51,308 bases of DNA. Origin: an uncultured archaeon. GTDB lineage: Archaea > Altiarchaeota > Altiarchaeia > IMC4 > SCGC-AAA252-I15. The stretch lies in contig CABMCB010000009.1 of the NCBI GenBank assembly GCA_902384455.1, positions 1 to 51,308 on the forward strand, written 5' to 3'. The position numbers and the translations under genes were made by a program. The notes beneath the pieces are model-generated. The model had not been told where the DNA came from. It ran no database searches and was given only the letters and a program-made list of their open reading frames with translations. This document shows, one piece after another, positions 1 to 9,198 of the stretch (the first letter of the stretch is position 1; each line of letters starts with the position of its first letter).

Positions 1-213
1 GAAAGCAAAAACCCCGCCGACCAAATAACATACCCCCCAGAACAAGTAGAAGCCATGCTGTCAGACTTATTCGGAGAACCAGTAATATTCACCGAAGTCA
101 CATACATGCCATACTACAGCGCCAAAATAGTGGACGCAGAAGGCCGATTCCGCGAGGAAACATTGTTCGCCCCAAAATTCAACCAGGAGGTGCCAGCCGG
201 TGGAAGCATTTAG
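1..213 (+). CDS. C-terminal end of a gene related to the following Mrr-like gene (partial)
   Basis: The reading frame is open from the first base and stops with TAG at 211-213, leaving 70 residues. Its end carries TYMPYYSAKIVD followed by G and then LFAPKF. The C-terminus of the next protein has YMPYYRCRFVD followed by G and then LVAPRF, so the two share a C-terminal segment. The stop lies 14 bases inside the next gene, which suggests translational coupling. The function of the segment is unknown to me. The N-terminal part lies outside the window. Confidence 0.75.
   Translation, partial: ESKNPADQITYPPEQVEAMLSDLFGEPVIFTEVTYMPYYSAKIVDAEGRFREETLFAPKFNQEVPAGGSI
185..192 (+). promoter_or_regulatory. 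Ribosome binding site fixing a GTG start
   Basis: AGGAGGTG lies 7 bases before the GTG at 200 and inside the end of the upstream gene. It supports the GTG start and coupled translation of the two genes. Confidence 0.7.
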
Positions 214-1657
214 GATTCCGACGGGACCAGTGGACTCCAAGACGTTCGACCGCCTAGTATCCGCGTTCATAGAAAAAATGGGGTTCGAAATAGTCTCCAA
301 AGAGCCCCGGCTAGAAGGCGGATGGGACATGCTCGCCAAAACCACCAACCCCATGGGCGGCCGCATTTTCTCGCTGATTTATGCGTCTCCTTCTAACGAG
401 GTGGTGGGGGCGGACAAGATTCGTGAGCTTCTGGAGAGGATGCGTTTGAAGCAGGCTGCCCGGTCCGCTTACATAACGCTTGGGAGCTTTTCGGACGAGG
501 CGGTTGAGTTGTCGAAGACTTCTCCTGTCAGTTTGCTTGGAAAATACAAGCTTGTGGAGAGCGTGGAATCGCAGAAGCCGCGCGAAAGCAAAAGCGGGGA
601 CAATATCATGGAGTCGCTAAAAAGCCTTGGTTTCGACGAAAAATACTACAAAGGCGAAGTCCATGCTTTCGACCTGGGATTGTCGCTTTCGCAGGCGAAA
701 GACTACTTCGCAGGGCTCAAAAACAGGAAAAAGCCGCTAAGCCTTTTCGGCGGCAAATCGTCGCCGGCCGAGGTGGTGGGCGGGTTCGCTCCCGTGGAAA
801 TATTCCGCGTAGCCCACACTAAAACGGAGGAGGCGGAGGCGGGTCTTCTCATGTCGTCTGAGACTGAGGAGCTGGTGTTCGTCAATCTTCTTTCCGCTGA
901 ATTGTACAACGTGGTTCCCCCAAAGAAGAAGGGCAAGACTCAGACTGAGGCGGCAATAAAGAGCAGCAAGATTTTCGCGACCATACTCGACTTGCCGTTC
1001 GAATCCCGGACCACCTTACTCGAGCTTGTCACCCACGGCGACGCCCCCAAGGCGGTCCTTGACCCCCGAGTGGTGGCTCTCCTTAAGAAAAAGGAGCTGG
1101 TGGAAGTTTATGATGACGCGGAAAAGAAGGCGTCTGAGAAGCCTTTCCTGGAAGGCCTGGTTGAAAGCATCAACGAGAACATAGTCATAATAATGAACGA
1201 GCTGTTGTCCGCCATGTCCACAGGCGGAGAAGGCAAGAAAGACGACAAGAAGGAGGAGGAGAAAAAGGAGATGGTGAAAGCGAAAATTCCTTTGCCCCAC
1301 CTTGAAGGAGGAAGCTACAGCCTCCTGCAGTTCCTCGTGATAGAGAAGGGTTTGGAGGAGGATTTTGCGGTTGACGAGCCCAGGTACGGCTCGCTGGAGC
1401 TTCTGCCTCTTATGCGGCACGCGTTCAAAGGCGACGTGACGCCTCTCGGCTTAATGTACATGCCTTATTACCGCTGCCGCTTCGTCGACTCGTCAGGCGA
1501 AACAAAAGGTTGGGAGGTGCTGGTTGCTCCGCGCTTCAAGGCGTCTGAAATGAAAGCCGCCAGAGATTTCGAAGCGTCATCGCAGAAGAAGACGGCGAAG
1601 GCGAAGTGGGAAGGAAAAAGCAAGTTCAGCACGCAAAAATTCAGGGTAGTACGCTGA
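200..1657 (+). CDS. Mrr-like restriction-endonuclease-fold protein with paralogous C-terminal domain
   Basis: The protein has 485 residues. Residues about 15-125 resemble the Mrr_cat / PD-(D/E)XK fold: a helix, GGWDMLAK, a strand ending SLIYASPSNEVV, then an ITLGSFSDEAVEL segment, which matches the ITTS-FS-EA pattern typical of Mrr proteins. The usual catalytic lysine after the second strand is not obvious (IYA), so nuclease activity is doubtful. A Lys/Glu-rich, probably disordered linker (about 335-360) precedes a C-terminal domain with YMPYY and APRF motifs shared with the upstream partial gene. The GTG start at 200 is chosen because of the strong upstream ribosome binding site. The gene converges on the P-type ATPase gene. 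A role in DNA binding or processing is inference from the fold. Confidence 0.65.
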   Translation: MEAFRIPTGPVDSKTFDRLVSAFIEKMGFEIVSKEPRLEGGWDMLAKTTNPMGGRIFSLIYASPSNEVVGADKIRELLERMRLKQAARSAYITLGSFSDEAVELSKTSPVSLLGKYKLVESVESQKPRESKSGDNIMESLKSLGFDEKYYKGEVHAFDLGLSLSQAKDYFAGLKNRKKPLSLFGGKSSPAEVVGGFAPVEIFRVAHTKTEEAEAGLLMSSETEELVFVNLLSAELYNVVPPKKKGKTQTEAAIKSSKIFATILDLPFESRTTLLELVTHGDAPKAVLDPRVVALLKKKELVEVYDDAEKKASEKPFLEGLVESINENIVIIMNELLSAMSTGGEGKKDDKKEEEKKEMVKAKIPLPHLEGGSYSLLQFLVIEKGLEEDFAVDEPRYGSLELLPLMRHAFKGDVTPLGLMYMPYYRCRFVDSSGETKGWEVLVAPRFKASEMKAARDFEASSQKKTAKAKWEGKSKFSTQKFRVVR

Positions 1658-1725
1658 AAACGCACCTAATCATAGAGCGTTCATCAGTGGGGCCGATCAT
1701 AGTGCATTAACGAGAATAAAATACG

Positions 1726-4092
1726 TCATCCGCTTGTTTGCGCATTAGTGCTCTGTTTACGTTGATACGCTATCTTTAGGGTGTCGCTGATTTGCATCCA
1801 TAGGAAAGTATACGCCCAGACGAACAGCACGAATCGGGGCTCTAGTTTTGGCATAAACACTCCGAACAACGCAAGCATAGAAGCTAGTATCTGCGTCCCT
1901 ATTAAGGCGGATAAAAGCGTTTTGCTCGGCATTGATTTGTACCATGCATTCTCAGCCCTTGCCACAAGCAACAGGAAATGCCCTCCAATCGAAAGCTTGA
2001 GGAAAAAGGCCGTCTGAATCGCGTCTGAAGAAAGATGGAATACGTTCATCGCCAGCCAAAGCATAAGCAAGCTGCTGGCGAGTCCGACCGAGCCCAACGC
2101 CAGACTGAGTCTGGTCCTTTTGGAAAAATCTATTTTTTCAGGCCTGCTTGATATTTGGACTTTATCGAATGCTATGGCTATTATGGGCAGGTCGTTTAGT
2201 AGCGACAGGAGGATCAGCTGGAGGGGTGTGAGCGGGTAGCTGCCCAGCCATAGTCCGATAAAGAGTATCGTCATCAGAACCCTGAAGCTCTCCGATATTC
2301 TGTAGACGGAGTAATAATAGATTTTATGGATTATCTTCTTGCTCTCTACCAAGGCATCTTTTATCACCGATATGCCGGGTGAAAGTAGGACCACGTCAGC
2401 CGAACTTTTGGTCGCGTCTGTCGCGGTGCTCACCGCGATTCCTATGTTCGCCTCCTTTATGGCAGGTATGTCGTTTACTCCGTCACCCGTGACCGCGACG
2501 ATGTACTTCTCTTTAGCTCGTTTTATTACCCCGTATTTGTCTTCCGGATACAGCTCTGCGAAAACGTCATATTCTTCTATCGTCTTCAAGTCGTAACTTC
2601 TGGCGGTTTCTTTCGAAGAAAAGACTCTGCTGCCTATCCCCAAGTCCGAAGCTATCTTAGACGCGATATACCTATTATCCCCCGTAAGCATCTTCACGCT
2701 GATGTGATACTCATGAATAAATCTTATAGCCTCCTTGGCGTCGTCTCTTGGCGGGTCCAGAAGAAGTATCAAGCCTGCATATTTGTATTCCCTGGAGGGG
2801 TGCTCTTTGTAAGCTACGGCTATTATCTTGTATCCTTCCCCCGAGTATTTCCTGATTTGCTCTTCGAAGATTCTTTTGGATTCTTCATCCGGCCGATATT
2901 CAGACTCAATGACGTTGTACGCCCCTTTAATAATATCTAGCTCCTTCCCGCCCATCCTTATTTTGGCTTGGGATTTCCTGCTTTCAGAACTGGCGGGAAC
3001 AGACGAAATGACCTCATAAGGCTTGTCTATCTTCCTGTTTTCCGCCTCCTTTAGGATGGCGCCATCGATTACGTCGTTTATTGATCTGTCGCTTGCCGCG
3101 CAAGCAAGTTGTAAAAGATTTTCCTCCGTAGTGCCGTAAGGCAAAAGCATCGAGGCAGTAATCTCGTTTTTTGTTATGGTCCCAGTTTTGTCAGTGAACA
3201 ATATCTCGGTGTTCGACAAGTCTTCCAGCGAAGCAAGCCTCCTTACTACGGTGTGCTTGTTGGACAACTCGTATACGCCAATGGACGTAACCAAAGTTAT
3301 CACCGTCGGCAGCGCTATGGGGAAGCTGACTATCGCCAGACTTATCGCAAGATTCAGCACCTCCAAAAAAGGCCGCCCTACACGCAGAAAATAAACGCTA
3401 AGGACTATCATAGAAGCGACCCCTATCGCCATGAGAAACTTGGTTATTCGCAACACATCTTTCTCGACAAGACTCTGCTTTCCGTCTGTCTCAATGAACT
3501 TCAGGGTCTTGCCGAAATACGTCTGTCTGCCGGTACCCGAGACTTCGCACACTGCCTTTCCTCGTTTCACAATCGAGGTGGAAAACAACTTCTCATTTTT
3601 GCCTTTCTGGACTGGAAAAGATTCGCCAGTCAGCATTGATTCATCGACTGAAAAGTCTGAGGATTCGAGTATCACAAGGTCGGCCGGCACAACATCCCCT
3701 CTTTCCAGCACTATGATGTCTCCCGGCACTATGAGCGTCGAATCAATCAAGTATTCTTTGCCTTCGCGTATGACTTTGGACTTGATGTTCAGTATTTCTT
3801 TGAGCTTCTTTATGGAATTCTCTGCGTGATACTCATGATAAAAGGAGATGACGACGTTGACAACTAGCATAAAGAGTATTACTGCGGCGTCGTCCTCCCT
3901 TCCTGTAAGAAAAGACAGAATCAACGCCACCTCTATCATGAGCGAAACAGGTTTTACAAACCACCGTAGAAACTCGATTAATGGGCTCGTCTCCTTCTCC
4001 TTTATGTCATTTAAGCCGAATTTCGTCAGTTTGCTTTCGGCCTCGTCTGTGGAAAGTCCAGCATATGGTATTGCTTCTGAGTTGGGTTGCAT
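1726..4092 (-). CDS. P-type (IIIA) H+-translocating ATPase
   Basis: The protein has 788 residues and all core P-type ATPase motifs: TGES in the actuator domain (about 155-158), PIALP in the membrane ion site (258-262), the phosphorylated aspartate in DKTGT (D301), MLTGD (468-472) and the hinge TGDGVND (about 535-541). Length, the PIALP motif and absence of N-terminal metal-binding domains place it with the plasma-membrane proton pumps (PMA1-like, type IIIA), which are also found in archaea. It would pump protons out at the cost of ATP. The start is 1 base after the stop of the upstream antiporter gene, so the pump and the cation/proton antiporter are probably co-transcribed. The proton gradient made here could drive the neighbouring antiporters, which is inference from context. 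Confidence 0.9.
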   Translation of the reverse strand: MQPNSEAIPYAGLSTDEAESKLTKFGLNDIKEKETSPLIEFLRWFVKPVSLMIEVALILSFLTGREDDAAVILFMLVVNVVISFYHEYHAENSIKKLKEILNIKSKVIREGKEYLIDSTLIVPGDIIVLERGDVVPADLVILESSDFSVDESMLTGESFPVQKGKNEKLFSTSIVKRGKAVCEVSGTGRQTYFGKTLKFIETDGKQSLVEKDVLRITKFLMAIGVASMIVLSVYFLRVGRPFLEVLNLAISLAIVSFPIALPTVITLVTSIGVYELSNKHTVVRRLASLEDLSNTEILFTDKTGTITKNEITASMLLPYGTTEENLLQLACAASDRSINDVIDGAILKEAENRKIDKPYEVISSVPASSESRKSQAKIRMGGKELDIIKGAYNVIESEYRPDEESKRIFEEQIRKYSGEGYKIIAVAYKEHPSREYKYAGLILLLDPPRDDAKEAIRFIHEYHISVKMLTGDNRYIASKIASDLGIGSRVFSSKETARSYDLKTIEEYDVFAELYPEDKYGVIKRAKEKYIVAVTGDGVNDIPAIKEANIGIAVSTATDATKSSADVVLLSPGISVIKDALVESKKIIHKIYYYSVYRISESFRVLMTILFIGLWLGSYPLTPLQLILLSLLNDLPIIAIAFDKVQISSRPEKIDFSKRTRLSLALGSVGLASSLLMLWLAMNVFHLSSDAIQTAFFLKLSIGGHFLLLVARAENAWYKSMPSKTLLSALIGTQILASMLALFGVFMPKLEPRFVLFVWAYTFLWMQISDTLKIAYQRKQSTNAQTSG

Positions 4093-4093
4093 A

Positions 4094-5347
4094 TTACGCG
4101 TATTTTGAAAAAACGCGGGTGTACGGCTGTTTAATCTTGTTTATTTCGATTAGGAAAGTGAGTATTGCTGTCGCTATTATTGAAAATAGGATGACTGAGT
4201 ATACGATGTCTTGCATTAGCTGGCCGTTTAAGATGCCTGCCTGTAAGGGTAATGACGCAAGTACTGCCGCAGCCAAACCTTTAGGCACGATTACTGCTGC
4301 GAGGGAGGCGTCCAGCTTGGGCGTTGTCTTATTCATTGACAGGCGTACGATAGGAATTCGGATAGTGAACATAATGAGCGTAAACAGCAGCCCAACAATG
4401 ATTATGTTTAAGGCGTTCAGGCGGATGGACAAACCAAGGTAAACAAAGAAGAATGTCTTAAGGAGGAACACCACCTCTGCAAAAAACGTTTTCTCAGTCT
4501 TGTTTAAGCTAATCGGCTGAAACTGTATTGCTCTACCTCCGACCAAAGGTAGCTTTAGGCCGTGACTGCTGACGAAAGGAATGCTTCGAATGTTTCCCAG
4601 CGTAACGCCGAATGTGAGGGATGCTATTGCGCCGCTGTACCCCAGCATCTCTGTCATGCCGTAAATGATGAAAACAAAAGCCGGAGTTAGAAAAATACTG
4701 TTTTCTAGGCGGCGTATAGTGGACAAAATAGACGCCCACAAGAGGGCGAAAAACCCGCCTATTATCGCTGCAAGAAAAAAGGAGGCGATAATATTTCCAA
4801 AAATCCCGATCGGCTTCAAATCATTAGATGTCGCTGCCTGAATCAGTGCCAAAGTCACGACTATACATAAGACGTCGCTGAAAGTGGACTCTAAAATCAA
4901 GCTTGTGCGCGTGCTTTCCTGAAGCCTAAGTTTCCCGACAATAGGGATTACGACCGCGGAAGACGTGCCGCCAAGTATCGCGCCCAAAATAAGGCCGTTG
5001 AGAATTGACATGCCGGAGGGAATCACTATCGTGGTAACGGCCATGCTTGTTACAACAAAGTTGATTACCGTCAGTTTTATTCCGCCTCCAAATGAGTTCC
5101 GCAATGTCGAAAAATTAAGCCCTATGCCGCTTTCAAACAGTATGACTACGAGAGTGATGCTGATGAAGACGTTGCCGACTTGGCCGAACGTCTCTGGAGT
5201 TATAAAACCAAATAATGGGCCTAAAAGAAGCCCTATGAAAACCAGGGGGAGAACGTCCGGAATCCTGGTTCTCTCAAACAACCCTGAAAACAGATGAGCC
5301 AGAAAAATGAGCAAGCCCACAAAAAGTATTACCGTAGAAATCTCCAC
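4094..5347 (-). CDS. Cation/proton antiporter, NhaP-like (CPA family)
   Basis: The protein has about 417 residues with roughly 12-13 hydrophobic helices and starts GTG-GAG-ATT. It matches the Na+/H+ exchanger domain: an early LVFIGLLLGPLFG stretch, ILFESGIGL and a GAILGGTSSAVV segment near the unwound helix. A TTG six bases upstream (5353) keeps the frame open, but it directly abuts the GGAGGT ribosome binding site. The GTG at 5347 has a good 6-base spacing, so I prefer it. The gene heads a two-gene unit with the proton ATPase. The transported ion (Na+ or K+) cannot be read from the sequence. Confidence 0.85.
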   Translation of the reverse strand: MEISTVILFVGLLIFLAHLFSGLFERTRIPDVLPLVFIGLLLGPLFGFITPETFGQVGNVFISITLVVILFESGIGLNFSTLRNSFGGGIKLTVINFVVTSMAVTTIVIPSGMSILNGLILGAILGGTSSAVVIPIVGKLRLQESTRTSLILESTFSDVLCIVVTLALIQAATSNDLKPIGIFGNIIASFFLAAIIGGFFALLWASILSTIRRLENSIFLTPAFVFIIYGMTEMLGYSGAIASLTFGVTLGNIRSIPFVSSHGLKLPLVGGRAIQFQPISLNKTEKTFFAEVVFLLKTFFFVYLGLSIRLNALNIIIVGLLFTLIMFTIRIPIVRLSMNKTTPKLDASLAAVIVPKGLAAAVLASLPLQAGILNGQLMQDIVYSVILFSIIATAILTFLIEINKIKQPYTRVFSKYA

Positions 5348-5353
5348 AAACAA

Positions 5354-5359
5354 ACCTCC
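5354..5359 (-). promoter_or_regulatory. Ribosome binding site deciding the antiporter start
   Basis: GGAGGT on the minus strand lies six bases before the GTG at 5347. It leaves no room for the alternative TTG at 5353. Confidence 0.6.
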
Positions 5360-5401
5360 CCAACCATTGCCTTTCTATTAGATGCAGACTATTAAATCGT
5401 T

Positions 5402-6778
5402 TCAGCGCGCGTACTCCAGTAGGGGTTTGAAGCTTTTTTTGCGGATAATCACGTCTGCGACCGAGTTCAGTTTATTGTTATTTGAGCAAAAAGCCACGCC
5501 TAAACCGGCATGTTCCACCATACATACGTCGTTTTCTCCGTCTCCGACCGCCATAACGCTCTTTAGGGGTATGGAGTACTGGTTGCTTAAGTGGACTAGA
5601 ACATTGCTTTTGCACAGATTATGTCTACAGACGCTTTTGCTGTTCTTAGTGTAATACGACGGTATCTTCACTTCCCCTGTGGCAACACCTTTGGAGAACT
5701 CAAGCTCGTTGGCAATAACAAAATCCGCCCCTATCTTATGCGCCACCTGGTTGGCGACGAATTCATAGCTGTCCGTGACAATCCCCACAACATACCCCCG
5801 ACCCTTCAGTTCCTTAATCACATCCCCAGTACCAGGTATCACGCTGATTTTCTCGACGACTGCAAGAAGCTGCGAAACATTCAACCCCTTCAACAGCCGT
5901 GCGACGAGTTTCGTCGTAAGAAACGGCTCATTAGTCTGAGACCTAATGCCCCTAAGCTCCTTGGAGAAATTATACTCAATCGCGGCCTTTTCTATGAAAC
6001 GCCCCATAAGAAGCGTGTTGTCCAAGTCAAATATGACCATCTTGGTCCTACCGCGAAGATTCTCTTTCACCGCATGCTCCAACGGATCCAACGCTACCTG
6101 AGAATACTCAAAAGTCTCAAACAAGTACGAAGGCCGAATCTTAGTCCTCTTAAGAATAGCCCGGGCAACGTCCGCAGACATGGGGGAAAGATGCTGCCAA
6201 TCCTTCATCTTATTGTCTATTCGGCCTATGCTAACTTCTTTCACCCTCGCCCCCAGCTGAATCATGTCGATGAGCAACCCTATGTCTACGCCATAATCAT
6301 TCTCAAACTCCACCTTCTCGAAGAAACTGCGTTTCCCCGCAATAATCCCGCTCAAAGGCTGGGCAAACAACGAAGCCTCCGGCAGAAGCAAGTTCAAAAG
6401 CGGCTTCGCCATCAACTCCGTCACCCTACCCGCCTGACGCTCGAAAGTGCTCTTAATGAAATCGGCCTCATCGTCCAACAAAGGGCGTATAAGCCGTTCA
6501 ACCACATCCGGCTCGTAATTGGCGATGTCGCCGTCGAGGAAAACCAAAAAATCCCCTTTGGAAACCATGAGGCCTTCAAGCATCGAAATGCCTTTCCCCC
6601 TCTTGGTGCTAACTATGACTGTTGCGCCCGCCTGTTTTGCGTTAGCCACAGTGTCGTCTGTGGAACGGTCGTCGACGACGATGACTTCTTTTACGGCCGG
6701 GTTTTTCTTCGCCAGGGAGACTACGCTTGCTATTGTTTTTTCTTCATTTAGAACTGGTATTATTACGGAAACCTTCAT
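5402..6778 (-). CDS. Fused GpgS-like glycosyltransferase and HAD phosphatase
   Basis: The protein has 458 residues in two parts. Residues 1-230 are a GT-A glycosyltransferase with VIIPVLNEE at the N-terminus and the metal-binding LDGD at 81-84. The segment with RVTELMAKPLL, QPLSGIIAGKR and YGVDIGLLIDM closely follows glucosyl-3-phosphoglycerate synthase (GT81/GpgS). Residues about 247-458 are a HAD phosphatase of the SerB-like group, with D251 and D253 in FDLDNT, TDS at 335-337 and GDGENDV at 411-417. In known pathways the synthase joins a nucleotide-activated sugar to 3-phosphoglycerate and a phosphatase releases glucosylglycerate or mannosylglycerate, both compatible solutes. Having both steps on one chain fits that pathway. 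The sugar and exact substrate are not proven. It sits among ion transporters. Confidence 0.75.
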   Translation of the reverse strand: MKVSVIIPVLNEEKTIASVVSLAKKNPAVKEVIVVDDRSTDDTVANAKQAGATVIVSTKRGKGISMLEGLMVSKGDFLVFLDGDIANYEPDVVERLIRPLLDDEADFIKSTFERQAGRVTELMAKPLLNLLLPEASLFAQPLSGIIAGKRSFFEKVEFENDYGVDIGLLIDMIQLGARVKEVSIGRIDNKMKDWQHLSPMSADVARAILKRTKIRPSYLFETFEYSQVALDPLEHAVKENLRGRTKMVIFDLDNTLLMGRFIEKAAIEYNFSKELRGIRSQTNEPFLTTKLVARLLKGLNVSQLLAVVEKISVIPGTGDVIKELKGRGYVVGIVTDSYEFVANQVAHKIGADFVIANELEFSKGVATGEVKIPSYYTKNSKSVCRHNLCKSNVLVHLSNQYSIPLKSVMAVGDGENDVCMVEHAGLGVAFCSNNNKLNSVADVIIRKKSFKPLLEYAR

Positions 6779-6921
6779 CTCACCATGTTTTTGCTTTGTT
6801 TGCCTTCGGCGATAATTTAGATGTGGGCTTTAATAAGGTTAATCAGCATGCCGTACTTTGTAAAAAGTAGCAACGTGATTGTTGATTCCGGAGCCGCATC
6901 ACCTGCTGTAAGGCGTAATCT

Positions 6922-8091
6922 TCAGCGGTATACTCCGTTTCGCAGTATCATAGGCGTTACGGCGGTGGTCAGCAAACTCATAAGGACCAGAGTCACGTAA
7001 ACGTCTTGATGTATCACCCCCTTAGTCAAACCGATGAGGGCCACAATCATGGCGACCTCCCCCCTGGGAGACATGCCGAAACCTATGACTATGGAATCCT
7101 TGTTGCTGAATCCCACAAGCTTGGATGTGAAGCCGCATCCTACGACCTTAGTCAGTACTGCGACGACGGTGAGTATAAGGAGGAATGCTATCGTTCCAGT
7201 ATTGAGCGCATGCAGGTCTGCGATTATTCCGAGAGAGACGAAGAATATGGATGCGAATATCACGTGGAAGTAATTCGATCCTTCCTTGAAGTCCAAGCTG
7301 TTCTTCAGTTTTACGTTGCCCATGGAAACCCCAGCTATAAACGCCCCGACAATGGCCGACAGCCCTATGGTTTCGGCTATCATGCTGTATAAAAAGGCGA
7401 TCGCCATCGTGTAGATGAAGGCCATTTCAGGATATCGTTTTGCCATTTTTGAGGAGTCGAACTCGACGATTTTCTTGTTGAAAAAATATTTCCCCAGCAG
7501 AGAGCCCACGACAAGAAACAGAACGGCTTTTAATAGGACTGCGATGATCGACAGGTAGTCTATGTTTCCGTCGGATATCTGATTGGTGAATGCGAGAGCC
7601 AAAAGGCTTAGTATGTCGTCTATTACAGCAGCTCCAATTATCGCTTTGGCGGCCGGCGTGCCCAGTTTGTTCATCTCCTTAAGGACGCTTGCGGTTATCG
7701 CTATGCTTGTGGCAGTAAGCGCGGTACCCACGAATACGGAAGAGACAAAGCCAAATCCAAAGTAAACTGCGGTCAAGTAGCCGCCGACCCAGGGCAATAC
7801 GACTCCGACGAGGGCTATTGCGGCGTACTTCAACCGGAATATTTCCTCAAACTTGAACTCCAAGCCGACCACGAAAAGTAGTATTATGGCGCCCAACTGC
7901 GCTATGCTTCTGACGAAATCTGTGTATGTGATCACGCCCAGGACGCTGGGGCCGATTAATAGTCCCACTATAATCTCGCTTATGACTGCTGACTGGTTTA
8001 CTCTGGACGCCAGAAGGTAGCCTACCAGCGAAAAAAACAGCAGTAGACTCATCTGGAATTCTATTCCCGGCATCAATTCTGGCAGCATCAT
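6922..8091 (-). CDS. Kef/NapA-type cation/proton antiporter (CPA2)
   Basis: The protein has 389 residues, almost all in about 12 membrane helices, with no TrkA-N or TrkA-C domain. It has the CPA2 signatures LIGPSVLG near residue 50, LLFVVGLEF about 25 residues later, a TATSIAIT segment and AAVIDDILSLL, in which the paired aspartates correspond to the ion site of electrogenic Na+/H+ antiporters. FGMSPRGEVAMIVA near the C-terminus is also typical. Two ATG codons lie in tandem at 8091 and 8088. It belongs to the minus-strand ion-homeostasis block and probably exchanges Na+ (or K+) for protons. Confidence 0.85.
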   Translation of the reverse strand: MMLPELMPGIEFQMSLLLFFSLVGYLLASRVNQSAVISEIIVGLLIGPSVLGVITYTDFVRSIAQLGAIILLFVVGLEFKFEEIFRLKYAAIALVGVVLPWVGGYLTAVYFGFGFVSSVFVGTALTATSIAITASVLKEMNKLGTPAAKAIIGAAVIDDILSLLALAFTNQISDGNIDYLSIIAVLLKAVLFLVVGSLLGKYFFNKKIVEFDSSKMAKRYPEMAFIYTMAIAFLYSMIAETIGLSAIVGAFIAGVSMGNVKLKNSLDFKEGSNYFHVIFASIFFVSLGIIADLHALNTGTIAFLLILTVVAVLTKVVGCGFTSKLVGFSNKDSIVIGFGMSPRGEVAMIVALIGLTKGVIHQDVYVTLVLMSLLTTAVTPMILRNGVYR

Positions 8092-8137
8092 TTTTGTGGA
8101 TAATCTACGAATAGCGTAATAATATTGTGCGAGCAGG

Positions 8138-9109
8138 CTAAACTCCCGTCGCGTCGCTAATTTGTAGGGCGAATATCACAGCGAGGTAGACGATGTAAAG
8201 GGCGAGCATCATAGTGCCTTCCCGCCGCCCGAACTGCTTTTTCACCACCGCTATATAGAAGAACATGGTGTTTGCCACTACCGCGAACAACAACGCAGCT
8301 ATGAAAACGTGAAGCTTAACCAAGATGGGGTTTATTACTGCGGCAGCGCCAAGCACAAGCGTCAGATTCGCCATGTTGCTTCCTATCGCATCCCCCAAAG
8401 CAAGACCGTAATGTTTTTTCCGTATCGCCTGCAAGTCAACGGACAACTCCGGCAAAGAAGTACCCACCGCAATCAATGTGGCGCCTATGAAACTTTTCGA
8501 CAATCCCAGCACGGTCGCAAGCTTGACGGCAGAGTCCACCACCAGACTAGAGCTTATTATGACGCCGATAACACCCGCAAAGAAAAGTAAAAACGAAGTA
8601 AAGCCCTCATGCCTACTTATCCGCCTCTCACTTCCACCACCAACCAACCTCTTCTTAGAAAGCATGCGGAAGGCATACCAGATGGCCAAAAGCAGAAGCA
8701 AAAAGCCCTCGTAAAAGCCGAGCGCATCCCCCGTTATCTGCGAATGAAAAAGTATGTCTACTGAAATCAGCGTGGTAAGCATCAGAACCAAAGCCAAATC
8801 AGGCAGATTCTCCTTGCCCACGCTGAATCCGTAAAGGAACGCTCCAACACCCAAAATCAAAAGTATGTTGGCGATGTTAGAACCGAAAACGTTTCCCGCA
8901 GCTATCGCACCCTGATTTGCCGCAGACGACGTAACAGAAACAGCAAGCTCCGGGAGCGAAGTGGAAACGGCCACAAGCAGCATCCCCGTAGCAAGCTGGT
9001 TTACTCCGAAGAATACTGAAAGATTCACTGCGTTGTCCACAACAAGCGACGACGACTTAGTGAGAAGAAAAAGGAATATGACCAGTACGATGAATTCAGC
9101 GAATACCAT
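8138..9109 (-). CDS. Na+/Ca2+ exchanger family (CaCA, YrbG-like) membrane protein
   Basis: The protein has 323 residues with about 10 membrane helices and the two inverted alpha repeats that define this family: AVSTSLPELAVSV with GNVFGSNIANILLILG in the first half, and AVGTSLPELSVDL with GDAIGSNMANLTLVLG in the second. The acidic residue in each SLPEL motif binds the cation. A loop of about 20 charged residues separates the halves (KKRLVGGGSERRISRHEG). The likely role is sodium-driven export of Ca2+ or a similar ion across the cell membrane. It is the most upstream gene of the minus-strand transporter block. Confidence 0.88.
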   Translation of the reverse strand: MVFAEFIVLVIFLFLLTKSSSLVVDNAVNLSVFFGVNQLATGMLLVAVSTSLPELAVSVTSSAANQGAIAAGNVFGSNIANILLILGVGAFLYGFSVGKENLPDLALVLMLTTLISVDILFHSQITGDALGFYEGFLLLLLAIWYAFRMLSKKRLVGGGSERRISRHEGFTSFLLFFAGVIGVIISSSLVVDSAVKLATVLGLSKSFIGATLIAVGTSLPELSVDLQAIRKKHYGLALGDAIGSNMANLTLVLGAAAVINPILVKLHVFIAALLFAVVANTMFFYIAVVKKQFGRREGTMMLALYIVYLAVIFALQISDATGV

Positions 9110-9198
9110 AGAGAAAATTAGGTCTACACGTATAATACCTTAGCGGATGTCACGAAGAATTCTGGCATGGCAAACCTCCATAAACCAACTAAGTCCGG

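Noticed and set aside
5621..6751. 376-codon plus-strand open frame opposite the glycosyltransferase/HAD gene
   Set aside because: It is a shadow on the opposite strand of a gene with clear domains, and its protein is basic and His/Arg-rich without a recognisable fold.
6850..7002. Small plus-strand ORF MPYFVKSS... overlapping the antiporter gene
   Set aside because: Most of it lies antisense to a clear gene, with no ribosome binding site or recognisable feature.
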